Part shown: piece by piece, positions 42,018-54,200 of the stretch | Numbering within the stretch: the stretch's first letter is position 1 | How the letters are laid out: each line of letters begins with the position of its first letter | Origin: Diploptera punctata | Lineage: Eukaryota > Arthropoda > Insecta > Blattodea > Blaberidae | NCBI GenBank assembly: GCA_030220185.1 | Contig: JASPKZ010007296.1 | Location: forward strand, 434,001-498,000 | Length of the DNA: 64,000 nucleotides | Direction of reading: 5' to 3' | Position numbers and translations under genes: made by a program | The notes under the pieces: model-generated | What the model was told of the DNA's origin: nothing | The model's database searches: none | What the model saw: the letters and a program-made list of their open reading frames with translations, nothing else

Positions 42018-42219
42018 TAATAAATTAATGAGTCATTTTAACATCTTACCTCATATTTCATGTTTTTCAAACACGGAAACTATAGTTTTCAAATGATCTT
42101 GTCATTCATTTTCAACCGCCATTATGACTCAAACATGAAATATGAGGTAAGATGTTAAAATGACTCATTAATTTATTAATTAAGAACCTCATAATGTGTT
42201 TCCCAATTTTAACTTTGAA
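42018..42219. mobile_element. PLE-f inverted dimer
   Basis: Left arm truncated (TAATAAATTAATG), right arm with full tail (AAGAACCTCATAATGTG onward). TSD TTAATATACACA at 42006-42017 and 42220-42231 (12 bp). The inner part of the right arm is diverged (CAACCGCCATTATGACTC). Confidence 0.87.
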
Positions 42220-42231
42220 TTAATATACACA

Positions 42232-42364
42232 GTTTATGGATGAGACTTTTCATTACGTAAGTCAAGGAATAAAATATTGTAACTTTATTTAAAAACTGAA
42301 CATTTTTCATGGATTAGGATTTGGTTCTGATAGGAGCATTAAAAAGTCAATTGAATGTTCGGTG

Positions 42365-42395
<31 letters not shown>

Positions 42396-43344
42396 TCTGT
42401 AAGAGCATGCAAAAATTAAATAGGACATGGGGAATGGTCCATTGAATAATTTGAGGCAGGGAACCTAGAGTCCGATAAACTATCACATGGAAAAACTTGT
42501 CTATCACATTGTCTAGTATTACTGTTTTCCACCTTATTTACAACTAATGTGCGTACATATACTGGGGTGTTTATTTACATGTACAACATTCTTTAGTTCC
42601 TGCAAGGAAGAACCTGATGACTAGGAAGTCATGAAGCAGCATTTGACCTCACTCCCCTTAATTATTTTTCACTTGTATTAGAGATTCCAGTGCAAATAGA
42701 CACTTTTTTTTTGTTCAATGCCACCACATTGTCATTTCGACATTCTGGCATTCTCTCCTGGCATGGCGTTATTGTAACCCACTTCTGAGATTGGGGTGCC
42801 TGGAAGGCTGGAGTTACGCTGCCCCGATGTTATATGATAGGGTTATTCGATTTACACTGATGTCATGCTTATATTGAGGTTGGTAGCCATCAGTTTGAGC
42901 AATTGTTATAAGGTACAAAATTGTACATTAATTGTGTCAATGATGGTATTGCAATTAACTGATAAATAATGTAAATAAAAAAGACAAGACATTAATGTGA
43001 AAGACAAATTTACTTCCATATCTCCATAAGCTACCTTCTTGGACACTATGTTCCCTATCTCAAATTGTTCAGCAGACCATCCTTAATGTCCTGTTTAATT
43101 TTTGCATGCTCTTACTGAATCATCCCGTATATAATCCTCATATAGCCAAGCAGTATACTGCATCAGTGTGGGACCTATGCTCACCCAGTATCATGAGGAA
43201 TTTGGATAGCTGCAATAAATAGTGGCTCCATGTTGAGAAAACAGCTGTAACTGCTGGAGAACTCCTACAATTGCTGCATGATCATCTATTACTGTATTTG
43301 AAATACAATAGGAAGTACAATTATGAAGTTTTACTTATAGTACG
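42232..43344. other. No gene; SINE-F and SINE-D copies
   Basis: (TA)n at 42364-42391. SINE-F like copy at 42700-42830. SINE-D fragment at about 43165-43290 (+). No exon or ORF with domain support. Confidence 0.5.
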
Positions 43345-43850
43345 AGATCCGGCTGCAAGATTACTATGTTCATCGAGTATATGAACAAAATTTGTTTCAT
43401 AAAATTGTGAATGACTGAATACACTTTTGCCGAGTTGCCTATTAAAATTTGGCCGCCAGTATATTTAATTAAAATATAATTTATTTGAAATAATTTGATC
43501 CAATTGTAATCCAGTTTGCAGAAATTGATGATACAGCTTGAAAAGTTTTGGTTACTATTGCACACTTGGCCGTAACCTTCTCGCAGCCAAGTGTAAACAG
43601 GTATTACTTTGTTACATTTATACGTTCATGACGTACATACTCTTCTCATATATTAAATTAAAACTTTTTTTTTTGTGCATGATAGAATGCATCTGCCTCT
43701 GTAAAAGTGGCCACAAATAAGGGTTGCCAGCTGTTAAAGATAGATTAGAGCAAAAGAGAGTTAGCGCTTTAACATAATTGGTCAGACAAAGACGGTGATA
43801 GCCAGCCAGGGTTGCCAACACCCAATGAGAAAAATGGCTAAAATGCAACT
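43345..43850 (+). repeat. Interspersed repeat X, uninterrupted copy
   Basis: Collinear with 27030-29850 minus its two PLE insertions, so it serves as the empty-site reference for both. Confidence 0.72.
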
Positions 43851-43961
43851 TGTATCCGTGGAGGAAGCTGTATTTTAGAAACTTAGATTGTGGATGCCAA
43901 TCTGTATCTCTGCAATACTTTTTCTTTTCAGTATTGGAATTTGCTGCAATTATAATATAGT

Positions 43962-44261
43962 GGTCCACTGCTGTGGTCTCGAGATAGCGTGCTGCCTTCA
44001 CACGCAGTGGGCCCAGGTTCGATTCCCAGTCAAGACAGACTCCTGGGTGAGGTTTTATCGGGTTTTTTTCCTCACCTGCAAGACAAATGTCAAGAAGCTT
44101 ACGGCCCAACAGTCCCCGAAAATCATCTGGCCATCATCACATCCTTATCATTATCATCATCATCCATTATTTGGTGTGGAAAGCAACGGGAAGCTACCAC
44201 ATCTATAATTCCCTAGTAAAGCTGCAAAGCATAGCATGAAAATGCTATGATTGCAGTGAAA
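43962..44261 (+). mobile_element. SINE-A, 3'-shortened
   Basis: Head CCACTGCTGTGGTCTCGAG, B box GGTTCGATTCCC, core and AATTCCCTAGTAAAGCTGC. It ends before the GGCAGAATTACTATGG terminus. Confidence 0.8.
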
Positions 44262-44779
44262 CATACACTCAATGGACGTAGTAATCTTGCAGCCGGATCT
44301 TAGACTATTAATAAGTGTGGTCTGTTTAATTCTTACCCAATATCGTTGAGGTAGGAATTAAACAGACCAAACTTATTATTATCCTTGACTGTAATTGCCA
44401 CATGTGGATGTAAGGCTGGGTGGTATGCAAAGGGCTGACATGCCATGGAGTGTACATATAGCTGAATAATAAACATTTTCAGACTGTGACATACAAAACC
44501 CTTATTAACATCAATATTTATTTTTGATAACATAGCCTCTTTCTAGGGCTATTTTATCTATTATTTATAAAGTAATGCCATCTGATGGGTTGAATTTGAT
44601 TTTCAAAACTGATATATTATTTCTTACCGGTAATAGTTAATTGTTTTGCCAGGAAATACCAAATCTCCTTTTGCCACTTATCTATCTCACACATTCAAAA
44701 GTTTTGAAACATTGAGAGAATATATCAATCATACAGATTATCTTCTTTATCTAGTCTCATTTTATTATATTCGAGAAGT

Positions 44780-45065
44780 TATGGATAAATGTCTCCATCT
44801 GTCTTGTCATTCCACGTCTTCTCTTCCATCATTTCCATCCATTTAACTCCTCTTTTCTTGACACTCTTCTAAACTTGTTCTTCCCATCTATGTCTTGGCC
44901 AATTTCTCAGTCTGATCCCTCCTAATCTAAATTTCAGCACTTGTCTTGGTATCCTTCCAGTATCCATACATCTTATTCTATCTTCAATTTCATCTTGTGT
45001 TTTATCAAACTTAAAAATTTCTCATACTTTTGTGTTATATCTCATTCATTCTTCATTACATGTTT
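44780..45065 (-). pseudogene. LINE C-terminal fragment
   Basis: - sense traces GYQDKC, RHRWEEQV, KKRGVKWMEM resemble the end of LINE polyproteins (RPR.RW...). Weak and frameshifted. Confidence 0.4.
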
Positions 45066-45343
45066 CTAGCTGTAGCTGATGACATGATTCCATTGCAAAG
45101 TTACACTACTTGAAGAGTTGATTGCTGATTTTTCCTATGTAAACTATATACATGCTTTGCTTAGGTGTGGATAAGATTAATTTAAATGTTTCACCGAAGG
45201 TTTAAGATAATAGTGTATTTCTATGACTATTTAACTCATGCCCCAAATGGGAGTCAATGACCAATCACGTTTCAATGATTTCTGTTTTACAACCAATCAG
45301 AGTCGTGTTTCACGAAATATTTATCAGTGTTAGGATTATCATA

Positions 45344-46674
45344 CAGGGTGGACCGCTCGAATGGACCTAATTTCAATTGCTTGTTACTGGCAAACGGTTG
45401 AAGATAGAAACTTAAAACAACGTTCATAGTACAGAAAACTCACCAAGTTTCGAATCCTGTTGGTAGATGGCACAAAGATACGTTTCTCTCGTTCTTAGAT
45501 TTAATTGTTTGTGAAAATGGCGACTCCGCAGATGAAAGCGCAAGCTGTTTTGTGGTATGCGGAGTTTAAATCAATCATTAGAGTTCAAAGGGAGTTCCGG
45601 CGTGTGTTTAACCGTGATGCTCCAACTGCTAGAAGCATAAAGAAGTGGCGTGATCATTATTAGCTACAGGATCTGTGTTGAAGAAGCATGGTGGTGGTCG
45701 CAGAGCATCCGATGAAATGGTAGCAATGTTCAAGCCGCATTTGAGCGAAGCCCCCGGAAGTCATTAAGAAGAGCTTCGCGGGAACTTCAAATACCAAAAT
45801 CGACATTACAACGGATTGTCCACAAACGCCTCAAACTGCACGCATATAAAGTGCAGTTAGTGCAACGTCTGGAGCCGAATGACATGCCGAAACGAGTGGA
45901 ATTCGCCAATACGATGCTGGACCGTCTCGGCGCTGATCCTGACTTCATGACCAAGATTTTCTTCTCGGACGAAGCCCTTTCCATTTGTCAGGCAAGGTAA
46001 ACCGGCATAATGTGCGGATCTGGGGATCGGAGAATCCTCACGCTATTCAAGAGCATGTTCGTGATAGTCCGAAGATGAATGTTTGGTGCAGTTTGTCACA
46101 TAATAAGGTCATTGGACCGTTTTTCTTCGCCAGAGAAACTGTTCGTGGTAACCACATATCTTGACCATGCTGGAAGCAGTTCTTCTTTCCACAAATTGAA
46201 CAACTGCAGCCTAACATCGTTTTCCAGCAAGATGGTGCTCCTCCCCACTGGTCCAATGAAGTTCGTACGACTTTGGACACACATTTTCCCTGGCCGTTGG
46301 ATTGGTAGGGGAGGACCAATCGCGTGGCCCCCGAGATCTCCCGATTTAACACCACTGGATTTCTTTCTCTGGGGCTATGTCAAAGATAAAGTTTACACAC
46401 CACCCCAGTCAAAGACCTTCGTGATCTTCGTGAGCGCATCATAGAGGCTATTGAGAACATTCCAGAAGACATACTCCAACGTACTTGGCAAGAAATTGTT
46501 CATCGCTTTGATATCGTCACAGTGACTGCTGGGGCTCATATAGAGATTTGGTGATCTGGATATCAAAACTTGGTGAGTTTTTCCTGTAATATGAACGTTG
46601 TTTTAAGTTTCTATCTTCAACCGTTTGCCAGTAACAAGCAATTGAAATTAGGTCCATTCGAGCGGTCCACCCTG
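45344..46674 (+). mobile_element. DD41D mariner/Tc1-superfamily element, copy 2
   Basis: 1331 bp, TA duplication (45342-45343, 46675-46676), same CAGGGTGGACCGCTCGAATG termini as copy 1, without the 183 bp duplication. Copies are nearly identical apart from small indels. Confidence 0.9.
45517..46554 (+). pseudogene. DD41D transposase, copy 2, multiple indels
   Basis: Starts MATPQMKAQAVLW and has the correct VFNRDAPTARS where copy 1 is frameshifted. SPDLTPLDFFLWGYVKDKVY is also intact here. Single-base losses and gains near 45655, 45725, 45978, 46130-46170, 46280 and 46397 break the frame elsewhere. Stop at 46552-46554. Between them the two copies define the family protein. Confidence 0.83.
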
Positions 46675-47285
46675 TATATAAAAACAAAGCTCCTCCCTTT
46701 TAATATTCTGAACAGGTCTGACCGTTATTTTGCAGTGACTGAGCCTATAACAAATACGGCTACCAGATTGTATATAATAGTGCTTACATGTCAACATTTG
46801 TAGCAATTGATTATACCACCAAAAAAGAAACCACTGTTTACACTTTCTTAAATGTATTTTTTCCCAGGTAATAATCGAGAAAAATATAATTGTCATATTT
46901 ACATCATACGACATCAAAAATGAATTAATATACAGATTGATGTGTTTCATTTTTTCTCCACTAGAGAGCATTCTTACAATTATTGCGTTCCTTTGGCAAT
47001 AAATAGTATGATCTGGTTGCAGTGATAAACAAAAGAAGCAGTAAAAGCGTACCTATCGTTTCTCATTTGTTTTCAAACATCGCCGTTTACATTAAATATA
47101 TAAATATTTTAAAATAACTATAGTTAAATAATGATTTGTGAGTAACAGCTTAATTTTATTCGTTAATAGTCCTAACAAATGCCACTCTTGATTTCCAAAT
47201 TCTCTAGATAAATTCACGACTCACGAAGTGAGGAGTGAATTTATCAATAATTTGGAAATCACTCGTGGCATTACTTATGACAATT

Positions 47286-48546
47286 TATAGATGTACAGTT
47301 TAGCATATGTTCTAAATCCTCCTCTTCAGCTTGGCACAGTGGACACATAGGTGAGTCATTTAAGTTGAATCTATATAAATATGTATTAGTCACTATGTGA
47401 CCAATTCTTGCTCTTAATGCAAATGTCTGCACATGCCTTGAGTGTTGTCATGCAGTTGTTTTTAAATCATTTGGTTTCTTCATAATTTTTTTCAGTGTTT
47501 TTCCATTTTCAGATGTTAATCACTTGACTTGTCCATTATTTTGTGGTGTGTATATATATATATATAGATGCTATTGCTTTATTTGGGGATATCAGTTTTC
47601 TAGGTTGTGGAAATAATTTTGTGGCAGTTTTTGCAATTTTGTCTGCAATTTCATTACCAAATATGCCACAATGGCTGGGAATCCATTGAAATGTATTGTT
47701 TTCCCTTGGTTATTTAACTTGAGCTATTTTTTCTGTATTGGTATTATTATATGTGCACATGTTATTGGGGTATATTGAATAATACTATATATTGCTGTTA
47801 AGGAATCAGTGAAGATACAGATTAATAGAGAAGGGCACTGTGATACATGCTGAATAGCTGCTTCTATTGCTACCAATTCTGAGTCGAAGCTAGAACAGGA
47901 AGAGCATGGGATATAATAGCTTTCCTTGGTTTGCGAAATTTAATATCCAGCTCCTTTGTTATCCATGTCAATATTCAAAGAACCATCGGTATAGATGTGT
48001 AAGAAACCATCATATTTCTCTGAGATTAACTCCAGAGAACGGTTTGAAGTAAGGATTCTTTTTTATTGTATTTTCCTGATGCTTCAAAGTCATCTGTAGG
48101 CAATTTCCATAACCATAGAAATGGGGGGATTTCATTTATAACTGGGACTTTAGGTATTATTTTTGCTACATGTTGTCAAGATGATATTTTCTTGCAATCT
48201 GTATAAATTTAGCATATTAATTTTCCCCAAACATTATGGTCATATTAAGTTTACAATATTTAGACAATTTAAGGTATTGTATCCAGATTCGTTTTTGTAC
48301 ATACAGATCAATTGGTATTAGAGAAAGTTCAATTTCCATAGCCTCAATGAGAGAATTTTAGGGACACCTAGGCATAATTTCATAGCTGGATTTTGAACTA
48401 GAGAGATCTTTTTCAAATGTGCTGTAGCTGTGCCTCCCCATATTTCACAACCATAAAGCAGCTTTGATCTGATGAAAGCAATGTAAAATAGGCGTAATGT
48501 GTATATATTCATTCCCCATTTTTATTAGTGACAATCTTTAATAAAT
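47286..48546 (-). pseudogene. LINE RT thumb, RNase H and CCHC region
   Basis: - sense: IRSKLLYGCEIWGG, then RNase H with YTDGSLN (Asp), SELVAIEAAIQHVSQ (Glu), CIFTDSLTAI (Asp), then RHVQTFALRARIGHI and the knuckle MCPLCQAEEEDLEHMLNC (C-X2-C, H, C). Interrupted by stops (one right after KGAGY). Not functional. Confidence 0.8.
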
Positions 48547-48618
48547 TTAACCCTTTATGTGTCATGAGCCAATTAGATCGGCTCTGGTACTCCTGTCCAT
48601 TACCTGCCAGACAATATA

Positions 48619-49560
48619 CGAGGGCGGATCGGAAAGTAACGCACAATAATTTTTTTCTGCCTTGGTATTGCAGCTAGAATGTTGAAATTTCACAGAGATA
48701 TAGTTTGAAGTTTTCACTACAGATGGTATTTTCTTCTCAGGTGCACCTCTTGCGAGAGAAGCTTGAACTATGCAACAAAGATGGCGCGCATGCTACAGTC
48801 ATCCACCTGTGAGGAACAGAGAAGTGTTGTTCGATTTTTGTGGGCCAAAGGGCATAAACCCAGTGAAATTCACAGGGACATGCGTGGCGTGTATGGGGAT
48901 GATTGTATGGACCGTAGCAATGTCTCCAGGTGGTGCACATCTTCCAAGAGGGACGCGTGAACCTTAGTGATTCGCCACGCTCCGGCCGGCCGACAACAGC
49001 AGCAATCCTGCAGAATGTCAGAGGCATTGAGGCGGCAATTCTGAACGACCGGCGTGTGCAACTGCGAGCCTTATCGCAGAAGTTCAACATTTCCTATGGT
49101 GCGGTGTACGATATTGTTCATGAAAATTTGAAATTCCATAAAGTTAGTGCTCGCTGGGTGCCTAAGAACCTGACAGACGACCACAAGGGCCAGCAAATGA
49201 ATGGCAAGCTTGGACCACTTAACGCGGTACACCGCACAAGGACATGACTTTCTGGAAGGAATCGTCACAGGTGATGAGTCGTGGGCATACCACTACACGC
49301 CCGAAACAAAGCAGGCATCAATTTCACTGGGTTTATGCCCTTTGGCCCACAAAAATCGAACAACACTTCTCTGTTCCTCACAGGTGGACGACTGTAGCAT
49401 GCGCGCCATCTTTGTTGCATAGTTCAAGCTTCTCTCGCAAGAGGTGCACCTGAGAAAAAAATACCATCTGTAGTGAAAACTTCAAACTATATCTCTGTGA
49501 AATTTCAACATTCTAGCTGCAATACCAAGGCAGAAAAAAATTATTTCCGATCCGCCCTCG
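48619..49560 (+). mobile_element. Internally deleted mariner with about 245 bp inverted repeats
   Basis: Termini CGAGGGCGGATCGGAAAG / its complement, TA duplication at 48617-48618 and 49561-49562. The inverted repeats run far into the gene: 49321-49560 is the complement of 48619-48869, including the first about 30 codons. The 3' half of the transposase is absent. Confidence 0.85.
48772..49320 (+). pseudogene. Mariner transposase, N-terminal half
   Basis: MARMLQSSTCEEQRSVVRFL, GRPTTAAILQNVRGIEAAIL, HENLKFHKVSARWVPKNLTD and VTGDESWAYHYTPETKQ. The first catalytic Asp (GDESW) is present; the HDNA and SPDLAPSDYH blocks are missing. Frameshifts near 48950 and 49205. Confidence 0.82.
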
Positions 49561-49869
49561 TACTTAAACTACTTGCAAAGCTGATCACATCGGCAGGTGC
49601 GATTTAAATCTCTGACACAAGAGATTTTACCAGTGGCATTCAGAGGGTTAATCTATTTGTACATTGAGATAAAACATTTTCAATGTGTGTTTTCCAAACT
49701 TAGAGTCAAATATAATGCCTAAAATTTTTGGTGTCTTGTTATATTGAATCTGTTGACTATTCAAAAAAATGTTTGCTTTGAAATTTTTAAAGTTGTGTTT
49801 TTTAATGAAAACTGTACACTCTGTTTTAGAGGAAGAAATTGTTAGATTCCACTTTTGTGTCCATTGTTG

Positions 49870-50560
49870 ATTTCATTTACTGCTAATTGTACCTGACTCA
49901 TTGCTATATTTAGATCTTGTGGCCCAAATTGTAATATCATCTGTGTATATGCTAATTTTTACTGGAGAGGTGATTATTGTAGGTAGGTCATGAAGCATAA
50001 TGTTGAATAAAGTGGGACTTAATACTGATCCCTGTGGCAGTCCACAGTTATTAATGTACTTGGCAGATGATAAATGATTGTTAAACAGTGATCTGAATAG
50101 TTCTTCCATTGATAAATGAGCATATAAACTGAAGCAATTTGCCTTTTATACCCACTTTCATAAGATGCAAGATCGGTGACTTATGGGGTGTGGTGTCATA
50201 TGCAGCTTCCAAGTCGATCATAACTGCAATAGTAGTTTCTTGTTTCATGAATACTAAATACATTTCTTGAGTTAAATATATTAATGCATCAATTGTGTCA
50301 CATGAAGGATGGAAACCAAATTGAAAAGGACTAGGAAGGTTTAAATTTTCTCATCTCCAAGATAAGCATTTTTGGACCATACGTTCAAGCAGTTTAGCAA
50401 AGCAAGATGTTAGTGAGATTGGTCTATATGACTGACACATCTGCGTGTCTTTATGAAGTTTTGGTATGGGAACTATAATTACATTTTTCCAGTTATTTGG
50501 GTAGAATTGAGTTTTCCAGATGTTAAAGAATTTTGTTCTGTAATATTTCTAATACATTTT
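49870..50560 (-). pseudogene. LINE reverse transcriptase palm
   Basis: - sense: FQFGFHPSCDTIDALIYLTQ, VMIDLEAAYDTTPH (first Asp block), GLPQGSVLSPTLFNIMLHDL, IYTDDITIW (catalytic YTDD). Frame breaks between blocks. Same LINE as 47286-48546. Confidence 0.78.
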
Positions 50561-50567
50561 GTAACAT

Positions 50568-50877
50568 CCATCCATAGTAATTCTGCCCAAAGGCAGGTCC
50601 TTCACTGCAATCATAGCATTTTCATGCTATGCTTGCAGCTTTACTAGGGAATTATAGGTGTGGTAGCTTCCCGTTGCTTTCCACACCGGTGAAGGATGAT
50701 GATGATGGCCATATGATTTTGGGGACCGTTTGGGCCTTAAAGTTTTCTTGACATTTGTCTTACAGGTGAGGAAAAACCCCGATAAAAACCTCACCCAGAA
50801 AAACTGCCCCGACCGGGGATCGAACCCGGGCCCACTCCATGACAAGGCAGCACGCTACTTCGAGACCACAGTGGTGA
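50568..50877 (-). mobile_element. SINE-A in the LINE
   Basis: Full-length copy with B box GGTTCGATCCC on the - strand and (TGGA) tail. TSD ACATTTTGTAACAT at 50554-50567 and 50878-50891 (14 bp). Confidence 0.88.
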
Positions 50878-51075
50878 ACATTTTGTAACATAGCATTGTG
50901 AATGTCATTTCCAGTAGCTGAGTTGTGGAGGTCAGATAGGAGTAAATTGAATTCTTCTATTATAAATATGGAAGCATTTATATCATTATGAAGATATAGT
51001 AGTTCAAAAATGTGTTGCATCTCTTCTGGTTTTTCCTAGAATCTTTGTTCCTTGAATTCTAACTAAATCTTTCTT

Positions 51076-51193
51076 AATTATTATGAGTTAGTTATTTTGA
51101 CTCACCTCATATTTTTTCTGTAGACTATAGTTTCGTCGTATCTATGCGACATTGTCGATGCATTCTAACTCATTCATTCCTACAAACATTAAA
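51076..51193 (-). mobile_element. 118 bp PLE-h terminal-repeat insertion
   Basis: - sense: hammerhead relic (stem II GTCG/CGAC, GAA, palindrome ACTATAGT, C, TACAG), then ATATGAGGTGAGTC and ACTCATAATAATT at the end. TSD TAAATCTTTCTT at 51064-51075 and 51194-51205 (12 bp). Single orientation. Confidence 0.8.
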
Positions 51194-51205
51194 TAAATCT
51201 TTCTT

Positions 51206-54200
51206 TCTTATTTATTTCGGCTCCGTAAGTTTATATGGGTTTAAAATATGTCTTATATATATATTATATTTTTTTTTTTACAATTCAAAGGTATATCCTG
51301 ATTCTTCAATAAGCTTTTAATTAAATGGTAGCATTTGGTACTATTTTCTATCCTTTGGGTTATTTCTTTTTTTGATTTTTGACTTATTTAAGATACAGTA
51401 ATGTCCTCTAAATTTTATTTTTGTTCCTGATGATGTTTATCTTGTTACTTTCATTACTAGGCTACATTATAAGGAAGGGAATATATTTATAAACTGTTTT
51501 GACACACATAAACATAAGCGATTAATGTGATTAAATATTGTCTAGTGAGATTTTGCATTTGTTGTGTCCTTGAAACTTTATAAAGTTTCTATCCTCATAT
51601 AGTCAAAAAGGTTAGGTTAGGTCATTAAGGAAATATCTTTATAATTCTATAAATCAGTCATTAAGAATCATTATGTGTGAAAGAAAAACACCATTTATAA
51701 AGCATGTTCATTTTATTACTGCATATAGCATTGAACATTAACAGAACATTTGAAAACAAAAATGCCCTCTTAGCTTCGGTGGTTGAAAGCTTATGTACAA
51801 TTTTTATGGGTGAAAAATTTGCCAATTCAAACTATCATTACCAAATAATATGTTTTATTGGCATAATTTTTAATCATTAACAGATTCAAACAAAATATAT
51901 TCACAAGAAAGAAAAAATGTTATTTACACAGAAAACAATTATGTACATACATCAGTTCTAATATGTCACCTTCCTGAGGGCTTTGACATGCTCCACGTGT
52001 GGGAGATCATATGGAACTTACTAAACCATTGCAATTAACAGACCAGGATGCTACATCAAATGAGAATCAACATTAACTACAATCTATTTACCAAGAACTT
52101 ACAAGTTAACCAACTGCTGGTTGTGTACATGTTGTTGAACTCTACAACTAAAAAACAGTAAAGATTTAATTCTACTTATAAGATAATCCAGTTTGTCGAT
52201 TACCACATAAAAATTAACTTTCATTTTTGTCCATATTGAAACCCAATTAGTTATATTGATTATATAATAGTTATACTGACCGTCAGTGCTTGAGGTGCTG
52301 AGATGCAGTGGAAAACCATCTTACCATCCACTTACTTCTGAGCTAAAAAGGCACCATCCCAGAATAGTGTTCAAACGCAATTTCAAAACACAATTTTTTT
52401 TTACTGAGCATACTAAGTAAATGTAATTAGTGATCTGTTACTGAAATTACACTTGAAGATTATACAAGTATATATAGTATATTACGTATACCAAGACTTT
52501 TAAACTTGTATTGCCATTTATAAGAAATGAATTTGCAAATGGCTTATCTTTCCCTGCATCCCATTTTTCTGAACATTATAATTTCAGACCTATAGGAAAA
52601 CAAAATATATATAACTTTATGCTAAAAATAATATAAATAAGTGGTTTGGGTAGATTGATATACTGTATAAGAAGTTGACATCATCCCAACTCAAGCACTT
52701 GCAAATTACCTTATGTTTTGGTATATAGATGAATAAAAAACATTCACACTTCTAAAACACATGTGATGGAATGAAGTTTTAAACTAGCATATGATCAACT
52801 TGTTTGCTTGGTAAACAGAACATTTTTTTCTAAAATATGGTATCCATTGAACATTTTATACAGAACTATATGTCATGCATTCACTACAATTTAAACAAAT
52901 CCAGTCCTTAATATAGGCTTTAATAAAATGCTTTGAAATATAACTACATCAAATTATTTTAAAATTTATACATTGAGAAATACATCCTTGAACTGAAATT
53001 GCATTTTTCTCAGTCTTGAATTGATATATTCATTATGATTGGAACTAGTCAGATATGGAGTCTGTTGGTATAAAAAAAAAGAGAGAATTTGGCAGCTAGT
53101 GATAATTTTCCCATCAATAACATTGAAATAATACATTTAAATTAAACCCCAATCTCTGATAAAATCACAATGAATTACAATATCACACTTTTGAACACAG
53201 CATTCACACATAAAAATGCCTTCTGGAAGATTTTATATTTCACTGCATTGCCAGTACTTTCATTCATAGTTTTGCCAATATTGAGATCTTGCATCTTCTA
53301 TTCTCACCATATTCGCTGCAGTTCATTTACCAGGTTTATAAAATTGTATCTCAGACTTTTAGGTCAGAATTTAGCAGCTGAACAGATGAGAGTTCAAGAT
53401 TCTATGTACTATTAGTACATACATACAGAGCATAAACGATATAAACTGCCAAAAATTATCTATTGCTTGCTGATGGCATACCTGTGTATATTAATTTCAA
53501 TGTTATGTTTGTATTTAGCTTACATATGTAAATGCCATAATAATCTCTTCTTGTTAGATGAACTCTATTTTAAACATAAAAAGCTCACTACTACAGATAC
53601 ATGCAATTTAAAGAGAGAGAAATTTGTGTCTGTTCCTGGAATTGCCTTAGTAGCATCAGCTGAACATCCCAGATTCATATCCTGGTTCAGGCAGAAAAAT
53701 TTCTGTCTTTATTGCTTAAATTACTGAATGAAAAAAAATAGTGTTTTTTTTCTGAACATTTCTCATTTTCCTAGAAAAAGTATTTTGTGAGTGTAATGTT
53801 TTTAATAATGATAGTAGACAGTTACTGTGCTGCAACAGAAGATACATTTGCAATGAGGTTTATGCTTAATTGCACAGTAAATATTAAACTATCAATCAAT
53901 CTTAATAATACATTACTTTATAAATTCAAAACAAAAATAGAAGACAAATACAAAATTTCACTACTCATATCATGTTTGGTAGATAAGATGAACTGTTTGT
54001 ATAATTTTTGGTAGTTTACATTTTTCACATTCTGTATTAAAACTTAAACATATTCTGGTATTTAAAATCAGTGAGTTAATGTCTTACATAAAGAAGAATT
54101 AAATTAAGAATCAAGTATTAAAAAATTAGGCTGAGAAACTTACTTATTGAATAAAAAATTGCAAACTTTTGATCGCATTTAAACAATTCTAGTATGGTAA

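Larger units (their letters stand above)
45224..47283 (-). repeat. Interspersed repeat Z, copy 2, with DD41D inside
   Basis: Reverse complement of 3545-3992: 45224-45341 and 46975-47283 match. 46677-46974 is extra sequence absent from copy 1. The DD41D element occupies 45344-46674. Confidence 0.7.
48547..49651 (+). mobile_element. piggyBac-type MITE carrying a mariner
   Basis: Starts TTAACCCTTTATG and ends CAGAGGGTTAA; matches 41595-41753 in reverse. The mariner at 48619-49560 lies at a TA that the uninterrupted copy retains. Confidence 0.78.
47286..51060 (-). mobile_element. LINE with RNase H domain, 5'-truncated
   Basis: One - sense LINE in pieces: 51060-50881, 50566-49652 and 48546-47286. 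It is split by SINE-A (50568-50877) and by a MITE carrying a mariner (48547-49651). Domains: RT, RNase H, C-terminal CCHC-like. RNase H suggests the I/R1/Loa group of LINEs. Confidence 0.8.

Noticed and set aside
53170..54014. Three adjacent + strand ORFs of 75-86 codons
   Set aside because: Low-complexity composition, no domains, no splice or start context; most likely chance frames in the Tribbles 3' region.
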